DNA of 64,000 nt from JASGKO01 sp049840595 (GCA_049840595.1 JASGKO010000016.1:26176-90175), one strand, 5' to 3'. Positions 17,979 to 28,439 are shown, counted from the stretch's first letter. The notes: generated by a model from the letters alone, not told the origin. Numbers and translations: made by a program.

Positions 17979-18890
17979 ATGCAACCCGCTTCTCTGCTTC
18001 ATACCAGTCGTCCCCTCATCCTCGGCACGCGCGGCAGCGATCTCGCCATCGCCCAGGTGGAACTGACCCGCGCGGCCTTGCAGGCGGCCTGGCCGGACTT
18101 GCCGGTGGAGGTGAAGAAAATCGTCACCTCCGGCGACCGGGGGGCCAAACCGGAATCCGACAAAGCCGGGTTGAAAGGTCTTTTTACGAAGGAAATCGAG
18201 TCCGCCCTGCTCGCGGGGGAGATTGATGTCGCGGTGCACTCGGCCAAGGATCTGCCGGGTCAGATGGACGACCGGCTGCGGGTCGGGGCCGTATTGCCCC
18301 GGGCCCCGCTGGGAGACCGGCTCATTAGCAAAGTGTCCCGGTCGGAAATCCGCCGCGTCGGCACCAGCAGTGTGCGCCGCCAGCGCCAGCTCGGCTGGAT
18401 GTTTCCCGGCTGGGAGATGGTGGAATGGCGTGGCAACGTGCCGACCCGCCTGCGCAAGCTTTTGGAAGTGCCCGAGGTGGATGCCATCGTCCTCGCCGAA
18501 GCGGGATTGCACCGGCTGGGAATCCACCCTGAGGAAATGGGATTGCAGGTGGAGACGCTGGAGATGCTCCCGGCCGCTGGCCAGGGGATTGTCGCCCTGC
18601 AATGCCGGATCGACGATCCTGAGACCACGCGGCTGCTGGGCGCGATCAATCATGCGGAGACCGGGGCCTGTCTCGCGGTCGAGCGTGCTTTGCTCAGCCG
18701 ACTGGATGGCGATTGCCACCTGCCGGTGGCCGCCCGGGGAAAAATCGAGGGAGCGATGCTGGAACTGGAGGCTATCCTCTTCTCCGAAGGCGTTTCCGAG
18801 CCCGCTTGCGGGGCTGCACGGGGGGCGCTGGCCGATGTGGAAGCCATTGCCTCCTCTGTATTTACACAGCTCACGGGCTGTGCTGGTTAA
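17979..18890 (+). CDS. hemC: Hydroxymethylbilane synthase
   Basis: 303 residues from ATG 17979, preferred because the earlier in-frame codons lack family similarity. Conserved blocks are LGTRGSDLAIAQ, VHSAKDLPGQM, RRVGTSSVRRQRQL, WRGNVPTRLRKL and AAGQGIVALQCR. The dipyrromethane cofactor is attached to the Cys of LDGDCHLPVAA. The enzyme polymerises four porphobilinogens into hydroxymethylbilane in tetrapyrrole synthesis. hemB, the preceding step, is present at 38.7 kb but not linked. Confidence 0.96.
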   Translation: MQPASLLHTSRPLILGTRGSDLAIAQVELTRAALQAAWPDLPVEVKKIVTSGDRGAKPESDKAGLKGLFTKEIESALLAGEIDVAVHSAKDLPGQMDDRLRVGAVLPRAPLGDRLISKVSRSEIRRVGTSSVRRQRQLGWMFPGWEMVEWRGNVPTRLRKLLEVPEVDAIVLAEAGLHRLGIHPEEMGLQVETLEMLPAAGQGIVALQCRIDDPETTRLLGAINHAETGACLAVERALLSRLDGDCHLPVAARGKIEGAMLELEAILFSEGVSEPACGAARGALADVEAIASSVFTQLTGCAG

Positions 18891-18963
18891 ACAAATGTAT
18901 TTATCAGCCTAATTGTTATCTGGCGCTTTTCCGGCTGCGGGAGTTGCGCTAGATAGGGGAGTA

Positions 18964-20778
18964 ATGGCCACCATTGCGCGGCAATTTTCCATCCGTTCCA
19001 AAGTCCTGATTGGTTTCAGTTTTGCGACCATCATGCTTTGCCTGCTGGCTTTGCTCGCGTTGCGCAGTAACAGTGAATTTGTCCGCACCTCCCAGGCCTC
19101 GGTCAATATCACCAAGGTCCTCCAAACCACCGAGGCGCTCATGCGCGCCGTTCGCTCGGCCGAAAGCTCGGAGCGCGGCTACATCGTCACTGGCGACGAT
19201 CGGTTTTTGGAGAACTACCTCAAGAGCCCGGAGCGCGAGGTCGCGGCCTTTGACGCTCTCGACAAGCAGAGCGCGTCCCTCTCCGGCCTCGCCTTGCAGG
19301 TCCGCCCCTTGAAGGAATCGGTGAACAAGACGATGGCCATCCTGGGCGAGGGGATCAATATCCGCCGGACTTTCGGCGAGAATGCCGCCAAGATCTGGCT
19401 CCAGGGCGGGGCAGATGAAAAAGCGATCGACGAACTGCGGCGGATTGCCAGCACCCAGTTGCTCTCCGCCAAGAATGCACTTCAGCAATACCTCGATACC
19501 ACCGAACAACTTGGGCGTTTCACCAAGGTGATGATCCTCGTGGTCACGATCTTTGCCCTGCTCCTTTTCGTCGTCGGGGCGCTGACGATTGTGCGGGATT
19601 TGAAGCATCGCGCGGAGATCGAGCGTGCGCTCGCGGCCGAGCGGAACCTGCTCAACTCGCTCATCAACGTCATGCCCGAGTATGTGTATGTGAAGGATCT
19701 GGAGCGCCGGTTCATTTTGAACAACCGGTCGCACCTGGAGATTCTGGGGGCGTCGTCGCCGACAGAGGTTTATGGGAAACGCTCGGAAGATTTTTTCTCC
19801 GCGGAGCAGACGCGGCCCTATCTGGAGAGCGATCTGCAGATTTTGAAGGACGGCATTTCCTCCTTCGACATGCTTTATTGCTGGAAGGACCGGGAGGGGA
19901 ATCCCTGGTGGACTTCCACGACCAAGGTGGCGCTGCGGGATGAAGAGGGGAAGATCACCGGCTTGGTGGGCATTACCTCGGACGTCACCAAGTTCAAGCT
20001 CGTCGAGGAGGAACTCCGCGCCACCGCCGCCCAAATGGAGCGGCAGAACCGGGAGTTGAAAGATTTCGCCGCTGTCGCCTCGCACGATCTTCAGGAGCCG
20101 CTGCGCAAGATCATGACCTTTAGCGACCGGCTGGTGAAAAAGTGCGGCGAAGCCATGGGGCAGGAGGGCCAGGACTTTGTGCTGCGCACGATGGACGCCG
20201 CCCGGCGCATGCAGCTGCTCATCCAGGATTTGCTCAAGTTCTCCCAGATCGGCAGCCGCGAATTGCCCTTTGTCCCGGTGGATTTGGGTGAGGTGATTTG
20301 GGATGTGGTGTCGGATCTGGAGGTGCGAATCGAGAGCGTGAAGGCGGAGCTTAAAATCGGCTCCCTGCCTGAGATCGAAGGCGACCCCATTCTACTGCGG
20401 CAGCTTTTCCAAAACCTGCTCACCAACGCGATGAAATTCCAAAAGCCCGAGGTCCCGCCGGTGATCTCGGTTCAGGCCGTGGTGCAGCCCTACCATGGGC
20501 CGGATATTCTAGGCGCCCGCCAGGGCGACCCGGTCTGTAAAATTACCGTGTCCGATAACGGGATTGGCTTCGACCCCAAGTTTTCCGAGCAGATCTTTAC
20601 CATTTTCCAGCGCCTGCACAGCCGTGACAAATATGAAGGTACAGGCATCGGGCTGGCGGTCGTGCGCCGTATTGTAGATAAACATGGTGGAACAGTAGAG
20701 GCACACTCGATCGAAAACGAGGGGGCGACTTTTCACGTGACTTTACCAATGAAACAAACCAAAAAAACAATCCCATGA
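18964..20778 (+). CDS. CHASE3-PAS hybrid sensor histidine kinase
   Basis: 604 residues from ATG 18964, which follows a GGGGAG ribosome site. TM1 (VLIGFSFATIMLCLLALLAL) and TM2 (MILVVTIFALLLFVVGALTI, about residue 190) flank a periplasmic CHASE3-like helical domain with AMRAVRSAESSERGYIVTGD. A PAS domain follows (about 220-335), then HisKA with VASHDLQEPLRKIM and HATPase_c with NLLTNAMKFQ, DNGIGFDP and GTGIGLAVVRRI. Its stop overlaps the start of the receiver gene (ATGA), indicating a two-gene phosphorelay. The signal is unknown. Confidence 0.92.
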   Translation: MATIARQFSIRSKVLIGFSFATIMLCLLALLALRSNSEFVRTSQASVNITKVLQTTEALMRAVRSAESSERGYIVTGDDRFLENYLKSPEREVAAFDALDKQSASLSGLALQVRPLKESVNKTMAILGEGINIRRTFGENAAKIWLQGGADEKAIDELRRIASTQLLSAKNALQQYLDTTEQLGRFTKVMILVVTIFALLLFVVGALTIVRDLKHRAEIERALAAERNLLNSLINVMPEYVYVKDLERRFILNNRSHLEILGASSPTEVYGKRSEDFFSAEQTRPYLESDLQILKDGISSFDMLYCWKDREGNPWWTSTTKVALRDEEGKITGLVGITSDVTKFKLVEEELRATAAQMERQNRELKDFAAVASHDLQEPLRKIMTFSDRLVKKCGEAMGQEGQDFVLRTMDAARRMQLLIQDLLKFSQIGSRELPFVPVDLGEVIWDVVSDLEVRIESVKAELKIGSLPEIEGDPILLRQLFQNLLTNAMKFQKPEVPPVISVQAVVQPYHGPDILGARQGDPVCKITVSDNGIGFDPKFSEQIFTIFQRLHSRDKYEGTGIGLAVVRRIVDKHGGTVEAHSIENEGATFHVTLPMKQTKKTIP

Positions 20779-21227
20779 GCAAAGACGGCAAGCCCATTAC
20801 GATTTTGATGGCCGATGACGATACCGATGATCGTCGCCTTACCCAGGAGGCTCTGGATGAGAGCCGTCTGCTGAACGACCTGCGCTTCGTCGAGAATGGC
20901 GAGGAACTGCTGGATTATCTCCGCCACCAGGGGAAATACAGCGCTCCCGCCACTGCTCCCCGCCCGGGGATCATTTTGCTCGATCTCAACATGCCGCGCA
21001 TGGATGGCCGCGCCGCGCTGCAGGAAATCAAGAAGGATCCCGAGCTCTGCAAGATCCCTGTGGTCATCCTCACCACCTCGCAGGCGGATCAGGATATCTA
21101 CAGCAGCTACGACCTCGGTGTGAATTCCTACATCGTGAAACCGGTGACCTTCGAGTCGCTGGTCGATGTGCTGCAGACGATGGAGAAATACTGGTTTGAA
21201 ATCGTCGAGCTGCCGTTCATAGAGTAG
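20775..21227 (+). CDS. Rcp1-type single-domain response regulator
   Basis: 150 residues, receiver domain only. Acidic pocket LMADDDTDDRR, phosphoacceptor Asp in ILLDLNMPRMDG, Thr in VVILTTSQ, and Lys in YIVKPVTF. The long alpha4-beta5 region and C-terminal extension (MEKYWFEIVELPF) match the Rcp1 family found beside phytochrome-like kinases. No DNA-binding output, so it likely relays phosphate or acts by protein contact. Translationally coupled to the preceding kinase by a 4-bp overlap. Confidence 0.92.
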   Translation: MSKDGKPITILMADDDTDDRRLTQEALDESRLLNDLRFVENGEELLDYLRHQGKYSAPATAPRPGIILLDLNMPRMDGRAALQEIKKDPELCKIPVVILTTSQADQDIYSSYDLGVNSYIVKPVTFESLVDVLQTMEKYWFEIVELPFIE

Positions 21228-21232
21228 CGGCA

Positions 21233-21895
21233 GTGAATCCTGCTGCTGAATCGAAAGTGGACGTTGCCGCGCTCCGTCGCGAGTACACCTTACAAGGGCT
21301 GCGCCGCCAGGATCTGGCGGCCAGTCCGTTTGTGCAATTTGGCCGGTGGTTCCAGGAGGCGCTCGCCACCCAGAGCGGCGAGGCCAATGCGATGACTCTC
21401 GCCACCGCCTCGACGGATGGCCAGCCCTCCGCTCGCATCGTCCTGCTCAAGGCATGGGACGAACGGGGCTTCGTTTATTTTGGGAACTACACCAGTCGCA
21501 AGGCGCAGGATTTGGAGGCCAACCCGCGGGCCGCCCTGCTTTTCTTCTGGGATGCACTGGAGCGCCAGGTGCGCATCGAGGGAGCTGTGGAGAAAATCAC
21601 TCGCGAGGAATCCGAGGCCTATTTCCTTTCCCGCCCGCTCGGCAGCCGACTCGGTGCCTGGGCCTCACATCAGAGCGCGGTCGTCTCCAGCCGCGAGGAA
21701 CTGGAGGCCCAAATGCGTCACGCCGAGGAAAAATTCCCCGACGGCCACGTCCCGCTGCCACCTTTCTGGGGCGGCTACCGCATCCAACCCCAGCGCATCG
21801 AGTTCTGGCAAGGTCGTCAGGCCCGCCTGCACGACCGCCTGTGCTATTCCCTCGAAGCTGATGGAACGTGGGAAATCGAACGGTTAGCTCCTTAA
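21233..21895 (+). CDS. pdxH: Pyridoxamine 5'-phosphate oxidase
   Basis: 220 residues beginning at GTG 21233, 5 bp after the response regulator stop. Hallmarks: MTLATASTDGQPSARIVLLK, FVYFGNYTSRKAQDLEANP (FMN and substrate contacts), SRPLGSRLGAWASHQSAVV, and the C-terminal PPFWGGYRIQPQRIEFWQG with RLHDRL. It oxidises pyridoxamine or pyridoxine phosphate to pyridoxal phosphate with FMN. Its position directly after the signalling pair suggests readthrough, with no evident functional link. Confidence 0.95.
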   Translation: MNPAAESKVDVAALRREYTLQGLRRQDLAASPFVQFGRWFQEALATQSGEANAMTLATASTDGQPSARIVLLKAWDERGFVYFGNYTSRKAQDLEANPRAALLFFWDALERQVRIEGAVEKITREESEAYFLSRPLGSRLGAWASHQSAVVSSREELEAQMRHAEEKFPDGHVPLPPFWGGYRIQPQRIEFWQGRQARLHDRLCYSLEADGTWEIERLAP

Positions 21896-22030
21896 AGTAT
21901 TGAATGAACCGCGACGGACGCGACGAAAGGCAGAGATAGATCGCAAGGGGCTTTCCAGTGGGGCCTTCAGTCAGCCCTTCTTCGTGCACTTCGTGGTAAA
22001 ATCTCTTCTCCGCTGCGGTCCAAATTCCGC

Positions 22031-22279
22031 CTAATCCGAAGGCGCGTTTTCCTCAATGATCTGCACACTGGCCTTTTGCCCGTGCTTGGCGGCGGAGGCA
22101 TTCAAAAGATTGCGAATCGCCGCAATCGTCTGCCCGTGCTTGCCGATCACCTTGCCCACATCCGACTGCCGCAGGTTGAGCAGGAACAGGACTTTGCGGC
22201 CCTCCTCATGGCGCGTAATCACCAACTCATCGGGAAATTCCACGAGTTGACCGATCACGTAGCGAAGAAAATCTTCCAT
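22031..22279 (-). CDS. khpA: KH-domain RNA-binding protein KhpA
   Basis: 82 residues with a single KH domain. The signature loop KVIGKHGQTIAAIRNLLNA is intact (GxxG = GKHG). KhpA binds RNA, partners with KhpB in several Gram-positive bacteria, and is regularly encoded between rpsP and rimM, as here downstream of rpsP. Start ATG 22277-22279. rimM and trmD do not follow within the window. Confidence 0.92.
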   Translation of the reverse strand: MEDFLRYVIGQLVEFPDELVITRHEEGRKVLFLLNLRQSDVGKVIGKHGQTIAAIRNLLNASAAKHGQKASVQIIEENAPSD

Positions 22280-22338
22280 GAGCGGTCACTCTCTCTGATT
22301 TTTGCCCGCACGGCAAGAGCGGGGATGCGCCTTTCAGC

Positions 22339-22455
22339 GGAAGAGAGCCAGCAAAATACTCGAAAGAAACGAAAAAGGCGCTGAATATCTTCTATGTGCC
22401 AGCCAATCCTTCTGCTTTTCGTCTTTTTCGAGTATTTCGCTGACTGCTCTCTTCC
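22339..22455. repeat. Long imperfect inverted repeat (AGCAAAATACTCGAAAG family)
   Basis: GGAAGAGAGCCAGCAAAATA continuing to 22378 is mirrored by 22412-22455, which reads GAGTATTTCGCTGACTGCTC near its end. A related single arm is at 2051-2087. Lies between khpA and rpsP. Confidence 0.7.
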
Positions 22456-22464
22456 GGAAGCGCG

Positions 22465-22495
22465 AAAAGCCCGACACGGGCAGTGTCGGGCGTTT
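22465..22495 (-). terminator. Hairpin terminator after rpsP
   Basis: GCCCGACAC (22469-22477) pairs with GTGTCGGGC (22483-22491). Both sides are flanked by short A/T runs, so on the minus strand the stem is followed by TTTT. It may limit readthrough from ffh-rpsP into khpA. Confidence 0.7.
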
Positions 22496-22521
22496 TCGAA
22501 AGGGATGATTAAACCGGTGCC

Positions 22522-22776
22522 TTAGGCAGCGACGCTGTTCTTGCGGGCCTTCTTGATGATGCTGCGCACCGTATCGGAAGGCTGAGCGCCACAGGAGATC
22601 CAGTAATCAACGCGGCTGAGGTCGATGTTGGCGTTATCGCCGGCCTTCTTGGGATCGTAATTGCCGATCTGCTCAATGAACTTGCCGTCACGTGGGCTGC
22701 GCTGGTTGGCGACAACGACTTTGTAGTACGGGTGATTGAGCGAACCTTCGCGGCGGAGTCGGATGGAAACGGACAT
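22522..22776 (-). CDS. rpsP: 30S ribosomal protein S16
   Basis: 84 residues beginning MSVSIRLRREGSLNHPYYKV, followed by VVANQRSPRDGKFIEQIGNYDP, the family signature. Downstream of ffh on the minus strand with a 25-bp gap, the classical ffh-rpsP arrangement. The C-terminus (IIKKARKNSVAA) is short, as usual in non-enterobacterial S16. Structural component of the small ribosomal subunit. Confidence 0.96.
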   Translation of the reverse strand: MSVSIRLRREGSLNHPYYKVVVANQRSPRDGKFIEQIGNYDPKKAGDNANIDLSRVDYWISCGAQPSDTVRSIIKKARKNSVAA

Positions 22777-22801
22777 ATGCTAATTTTTCTAACGTTCTAA
22801 A

Positions 22802-24131
22802 CTAAAATTTCGGAAATCCGGCCCCACGGGGATGAGCCTTCATCATTTTCTTGATTTGCCCCATGTTCTTCATCAGCTTCCTCATTTGACTGAAGCGCAT
22901 CAAAAGATCGTTCACTTCGGTTACCGACGTCCCGCTACCGCGAGCGATGCGTTGGCGGCGCCGGGCATTGATCACATCCGGGTTCGTCCGTTCCTGCATC
23001 GTCATGGAAAGCACCATGGCTTCCACTCGCTTTAGCTGTTTTTCGTCAACCGAAAAGTCTTTAACCTTACTCATTCCTGGCAACATGCCAAGTAAATTTT
23101 CAAGGGGACCCAGTTTACGCATCATTTTGAACTGCGCAAGGAAGTCGTTGAAATCAAAATTCGCCTTCCGCAGCTTCTCCTCCATCCGCTTCGCTTCTTC
23201 CTCGTCGATCGCCTCCGCGGCCTTTTCCACCAGGCTCACGATGTCGCCCATCCCGAGGATGCGCCCGGCCAGTCGGTCGGGGTAGAAGGGCTCGAACTGG
23301 TCCATCTTCTCGCCCATGCCGGCGAATTTGATCGACCGCTTGGTCACATGCCGCATCGAGAGGGCCGCCCCACCGCGGGCATCGCCGTCCAGCTTGGTGA
23401 GGATGATGCCGGTAATGTCCAGCGCCTCGTTGAAATGGGTCGCCACACTCACCGCCTGCTGGCCGGTGGCGGAATCCGCGACCAACAGCACTTCCTGCGC
23501 CTTGAGGAATTGCTTGAGCTGCTTGATCTCCTCGATGAGCGCCGAATCGATTTCCTGTCGGCCGGCGGTGTCGAAAATCTGCACGTTGCCCGGCTGGGTG
23601 GTGCACCATTCGAGCGCTTTTTTGGCGGACCGCAGGAATCGGTCTCCCCCGGCTCGGGCGTGAAAACGGGGACGCCGATCTGCTGGCCGAGCGTCTTGAG
23701 TTGCTCGATGGCCGCCGGGCGATGCAAGTCACTCGCGATGAGGAGCGGGGCCTTGCCCTGCTTTTTAAGCCACTTCGCTAGCTTGGCCGAGGAAGTCGTC
23801 TTCCCCGCGCCGTTCAAGCCGACCATCAGGATACGGGCCGGTTTATTGAGATTCAGCGGTACCGAGTCGCCACCGAGCGTTTCCTTGAGCTCGTCGTGGA
23901 AAATTTTGACGATCTGCTGGCCGGGACTCACCGAGCGAAGCACTTCCTCGCCCAGCGCCTTGTCCTTCACACGGGCGATGAAATCCTTCGCGACCCCGTA
24001 GTCCACGTCTGCCTCCAGCAGCGCCATGCGCACTGTGCGCAACGCGTCGGTGACGTTGGTCTCGGTGATCTTGCCTGGCGGCGGAGGTCCTTGAAGACAT
24101 CCTGCAGCTTGTCTGCCAGCAGGGAAAACAT
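22802..24131 (-). CDS. ffh: Signal recognition particle GTPase Ffh (two frameshifts)
   Basis: Starts MFSLLADKLQDVFKDL at ATG 24129-24131. N and G domains: GLNGAGKTTSSAKLAKWLKK, IASDLHRPAAIEQLK, DTAGRQEIDSAL and LTKLDGDARGGAALS. The C-terminal M domain is methionine-rich (FDFNDFLAQFKMMRKLGPLE, RFSQMRKLMKNMGQIKKMM). One-base breaks near 24080 and 23640 separate three frames that together cover a full-length Ffh of about 440 residues. Ffh binds 4.5S RNA and targets nascent membrane proteins to FtsY. It is essential in most bacteria, so the breaks are probably sequence errors. Confidence 0.93.
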
Positions 24132-24134
24132 GGC

Positions 24135-25391
24135 CTAGTGCGCCGCCGGGGCAGCCGGAGCCGCTGCGGCACCGGCGGGGTTGAAGTTAAAGGTCCAGCG
24201 CAGGTCCACTTTTCCCGTCGTGGTCTTGCCGGTGATGATCACGGTGTAGGAGCCCGCCGTCAAAGCCGTCGCGGGCTTGTAACTGAGCACCTTGGTTTTC
24301 GGGTCCAGCGTGGCCGGCACGAGACCGAGGCCGCTGACGCGCATCGCCACGGTAGTCTGCGAAACGTCGCCGTAGCTGCTTAGGTTGGCGCTGATCACGG
24401 AATTCGGATCGCTCACCGTCTCCCCGTTCTTCGGTTGCGTCATCACATCGGAGGGCGGCGCATCGGTCTGCGCCACTTCACTGGCGGTGCCGGATTCCAC
24501 CATCCTGTTCGAATCCACCGCGGTTTGGTAAATCTCCGGCTTCGCAAATTCCACGGCGTAGCGACCGATCATGTCATTATTCGCCGACCACGCGATCTTC
24601 TGGCCGTAAACGGTGAACATATACTCGTAACCCGCCTGCTTGCCGATATCGCGGATGTGCTGGTTGTTGCCGCCGTATGGGAAGGCGAGGGCGACGATCT
24701 TGATCCCGAGGCGCTGCTTCAGTTCATCCTTGGAGCCCTTCATTTCCTGGGTCAGCCACGCATCGTAGGCCGCGGGCGATTTGCCGCCCTTCTTGCGCAG
24801 GTCGGGATGCGTCTCGGTGTGGCTCTCGATGTCGATGCCCGCGTCGCGCATTTCCTCGAGTTGCTCCCAGGTGATCGACTTGCCGCCGCTGCTCACGAAC
24901 TTCGTGTAAATGAAGACGGTGAAGGGATAGCCGTATTTTTTCAGGATCGGCCAGGCGACCGAGTAGCCGGATTCATAGCCATCGTCGATCGTGATCACCG
25001 CCGATTTCAACGGGATGGTCTTTTGCCCTTTTTTCCAGGCGATGAAATCCGCCATCGGGATTACGGTGATGCCCGCGTCCTTCAACTCCTGCATCTGCTG
25101 GTCGAAGAGTTCCGGCGGGATCGAGAGATAGCCGAGGTTCTTGCCTTCGAAGCGGTGATAGCAGAACACGACCACTTGGGCGTCCTTGTTCGCCGTCTGG
25201 CGTGGCGTGGGGGTAGGTGCCAGCGGAGTCGGCACCGGCGTGGCGGTCGGCACTGGAGTCGGGGTCGCGGCGACCGGCTCCGTCTGGGCGACGGTCTCGG
25301 CTTTTTCCTTGTGCAGGATTTTCTTGATCTTGTCGCACCTCGTGAGCGGCAACACGGCGAGCAAAGCCAGGGCGGTGAGTTTAGGATTCAT
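24135..25391 (-). CDS. Lipoprotein-like polysaccharide deacetylase (NodB/CE4)
   Basis: 418 residues from ATG 25389-25391. The N-terminus (LTALALLAVLPLTRCDK) has a possible lipobox Cys. A repetitive Pro/Thr/Ala linker follows (TPTPVPTATPVPTP). The catalytic domain has CYHRFEG, the metal Asp pair in VITIDDGYESGYS, ESHTETHPDL with two His ligands, and ALAFPYGGNN. CE4 enzymes deacetylate N-acetylated polysaccharides such as peptidoglycan or exopolysaccharide. A C-terminal Ig-like region (KVDLRWTFNF) ends in a poly-Ala/Pro tail. It lies 3 bp upstream of ffh. Confidence 0.88.
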   Translation of the reverse strand: MNPKLTALALLAVLPLTRCDKIKKILHKEKAETVAQTEPVAATPTPVPTATPVPTPLAPTPTPRQTANKDAQVVVFCYHRFEGKNLGYLSIPPELFDQQMQELKDAGITVIPMADFIAWKKGQKTIPLKSAVITIDDGYESGYSVAWPILKKYGYPFTVFIYTKFVSSGGKSITWEQLEEMRDAGIDIESHTETHPDLRKKGGKSPAAYDAWLTQEMKGSKDELKQRLGIKIVALAFPYGGNNQHIRDIGKQAGYEYMFTVYGQKIAWSANNDMIGRYAVEFAKPEIYQTAVDSNRMVESGTASEVAQTDAPPSDVMTQPKNGETVSDPNSVISANLSSYGDVSQTTVAMRVSGLGLVPATLDPKTKVLSYKPATALTAGSYTVIITGKTTTGKVDLRWTFNFNPAGAAAAPAAPAAH

Positions 25392-25470
25392 CGTTACAGA
25401 GCGTGAAAGTATCGCAGAAACACAGGTTGCAAAGCGCAAGTTTGGACAAGTTAATTATCCGAAGCGGTTT

Positions 25471-25531
25471 GTCCGCAGATTTCGCAGGGGCCGGGGATTT
25501 CGTTCTTAAAAATCTGCGCAATCTGCGGATC
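25471..25531. repeat. Inverted repeat TCCGCAGATTNCGCAG
   Basis: GTCCGCAGATTTCGCAGG (25471-25488) is mirrored by AATCTGCGCAATCTGCGGAT (25511-25530). A related fragment, AATCTGCGACAATCTGCG, occurs near 626-643. Intergenic between purB and the deacetylase; might act as a weak terminator for purB. Confidence 0.55.
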
Positions 25532-25548
25532 GCCTTCTTCGGTCGGAT

Positions 25549-26849
<1,301 letters not shown>

Positions 26850-27077
26850 GCCGCAGGATAGAATCCTCACGGCTCATGAAAAGTGAATTTTTTTCGGAAT
26901 TTTCCAGAGAGCAAATCTACAGCTTTCGCAGATTAACCCCAATTCCTAAGCGAAGCCCTTTTTACCGTTAGCGCGACCGGCGCTTTGTCGCTGGGAGAGA
27001 CTGCTGGTTGGTCAGTCTCTTTCGAAAAGCCGCCATTGAGTGGGCGGCTGCACTGGGTGGGAGAGGAATTCCCGGGA

Positions 27078-27257
27078 TTAGCAAACGCGAGCTTTCAGTT
27101 TCACGCCACCGGTCTGGAGGCGCACGCGACCACTGTCGAGCAGGTCGGCCACGGCGGCCACCGTCTCACGGTTGTTGCGGCTGAAGCTGCTCACGGCCAA
27201 AATCAGGTCTCCGAGGCTCAGATTGGCCCGGCTCACTTTGCGTTGATGCTTTTTCAT
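27078..27257 (-). CDS. Small conserved-looking protein (59 aa)
   Basis: A short minus-strand frame runs from ATG 27255-27257 to TAA at 27078: it begins MKKHQRKVSRANLSLGDLI, continues LAVSSFSRNNRETVAAVADL and ends GVKLKARVC. Strong third-position GC, a basic N-terminus, an amphipathic helix pattern and the absence of any better frame on either strand support it as coding. The plus-strand frame over the same bases is its shadow. It stands alone in an otherwise empty 0.9-kb stretch. Function unknown. Confidence 0.65.
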   Translation of the reverse strand: MKKHQRKVSRANLSLGDLILAVSSFSRNNRETVAAVADLLDSGRVRLQTGGVKLKARVC

Positions 27258-27773
27258 AGTCTTAAAATTGGTTTGGTAGGTTTGTTGATGGTTGCTGGCT
27301 TGTATATAGCAAGCGGGATGCCAGCTTTTTAAAAGAATCGTAATTGTCTGTAAGGTTAGATGTGCAGACGGCGGAAAAAGTTCACATTATTTACATTAAA
27401 TTTACGCTTTGAGCCGGGTGCCCCGACGCAAAAAGAAAAATTTTCCCCATAAATGATTTCATGCGGCAATTTTGCCCCTCAACCTGCCGGCAACCAAGCT
27501 GTCAATGTGTCATCATGTCGCCACAAGTGTCATGAATCGCGACAGAGCTGCGCAGACTCTTTAAAGCACCCTGTAGCGGCGGTCTATGACGGTCGTCTTC
27601 CTTGCTGGATCATTGTTTGCGGCGGTCATAGACCGCCGCTACAAGTCGTGGTTTCTAAAAGGCAGGCCTATCATGGGAACCTCCCAACAGCTCCCAAACG
27701 CTGCAGGAGTTCCCTCCCAAGCGATCGCGCTCACTCTTCTTGCCCCGAGGATGGGGTGCTGGGGAATTCGTCT
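27258..27773. other. Intergenic region with no visible gene apart from a repeat
   Basis: 516 bp. AT-rich upstream of the 59-residue gene (27258-27470), then the palindrome copy 2 (27572-27643), then G/C-run DNA with short repeats such as CCCCGAGGATGGGGTGCTGGGG near 27733. No frame here has coding character. The first part presumably holds the promoter of the small gene. Confidence 0.5.
27572..27643. repeat. Dispersed 72-bp palindrome, copy 2
   Basis: Left arm TGTAGCGGCGGTCTATGACG, right arm GGCGGTCATAGACCGCCGCT followed by ACA. The flank AGTCGTG after the right arm is shared with copy 3. Same family as 17523-17592 and 43870-43939. Confidence 0.88.
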
Positions 27774-28439
27774 TTAGTCTTTGTAATGCCGATGGCCGAA
27801 AATATCCTGCGTATAATGGCGGCCAAATTGATCAATTCGAAGGACGCTTGAACTTGTCGTGTGGGTTTCTCCCAAGCCTCCGCTGCTTTGCACGCTGGTG
27901 GATGGCTGGGCCGGTGCGGGTGCGGAAAGGGTAGCCGGATTTAATTGTTCGGCAACCGTGGTGGGTGTGGGGGTGCCAGTGGGAGTTGCAACCGTCGATG
28001 CGGTGCTTTGGTGAGTGGTCATCTGTCGAATGGCCACCCGCTGGGCATTGTCTGCCTTCGAGAGGGCGGCTGCGACGTCCAAATCGTTGGTTACTTGCGA
28101 AGGTTGGAGGGTTAGTTCTGTGCTGTCAGCCTGGTAATGCCCGTTGGCCAGCTTGGTCAACTTGGTTCCTGGAGGAAAGGCCTGGATTCCAGAATCTGTC
28201 ATCATGGAAATTCGCTGGGTAAGAAAGTAAATCCCGGCTGGGGCCAGATTGGGAGCAGCCGGAGTAGCGGATACGGCGGCAATTACTGGGGCCGATGCCG
28301 GCAGCGGGATTGCTGCTGAAGCCGGGTTGGCTGGAGCCGTGGGAGTCGGAGTAGGGGCGGGGGACTCTTGGGATTCAGGCTTTGAGCAGGCTGAAAGTGC
28401 GACGACGGTGATACAGGGGATGACATGCCAGATTTTCAT
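27774..28439 (-). CDS. Putative lipoprotein, Pro/Thr-rich
   Basis: 221 residues from ATG 28437-28439. A signal sequence ends in a lipobox (VVALSACSK), giving a lipid-anchored Cys at about residue 18. The next 45 residues are Pro/Ala/Thr-rich. A small conserved-looking core follows (APAGIYFLTQRISMMTDSGI and FPPGTKLTKLANGHYQAD), then a second Ser/Thr-rich stretch and a C-terminal DQFGRHYTQDIFGHRHYKD. The core resembles a short beta-barrel such as an SH3-like fold, but this is inference. Function unknown; probably envelope-associated. Confidence 0.65.
   Translation of the reverse strand: MKIWHVIPCITVVALSACSKPESQESPAPTPTPTAPANPASAAIPLPASAPVIAAVSATPAAPNLAPAGIYFLTQRISMMTDSGIQAFPPGTKLTKLANGHYQADSTELTLQPSQVTNDLDVAAALSKADNAQRVAIRQMTTHQSTASTVATPTGTPTPTTVAEQLNPATLSAPAPAQPSTSVQSSGGLGETHTTSSSVLRIDQFGRHYTQDIFGHRHYKD

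Noticed and set aside
27490..27540. TGTCA-rich cluster like a Pho box
   Set aside because: The TGTCA strings are spaced 7 to 18 bp apart irregularly and are not near a phosphate gene.
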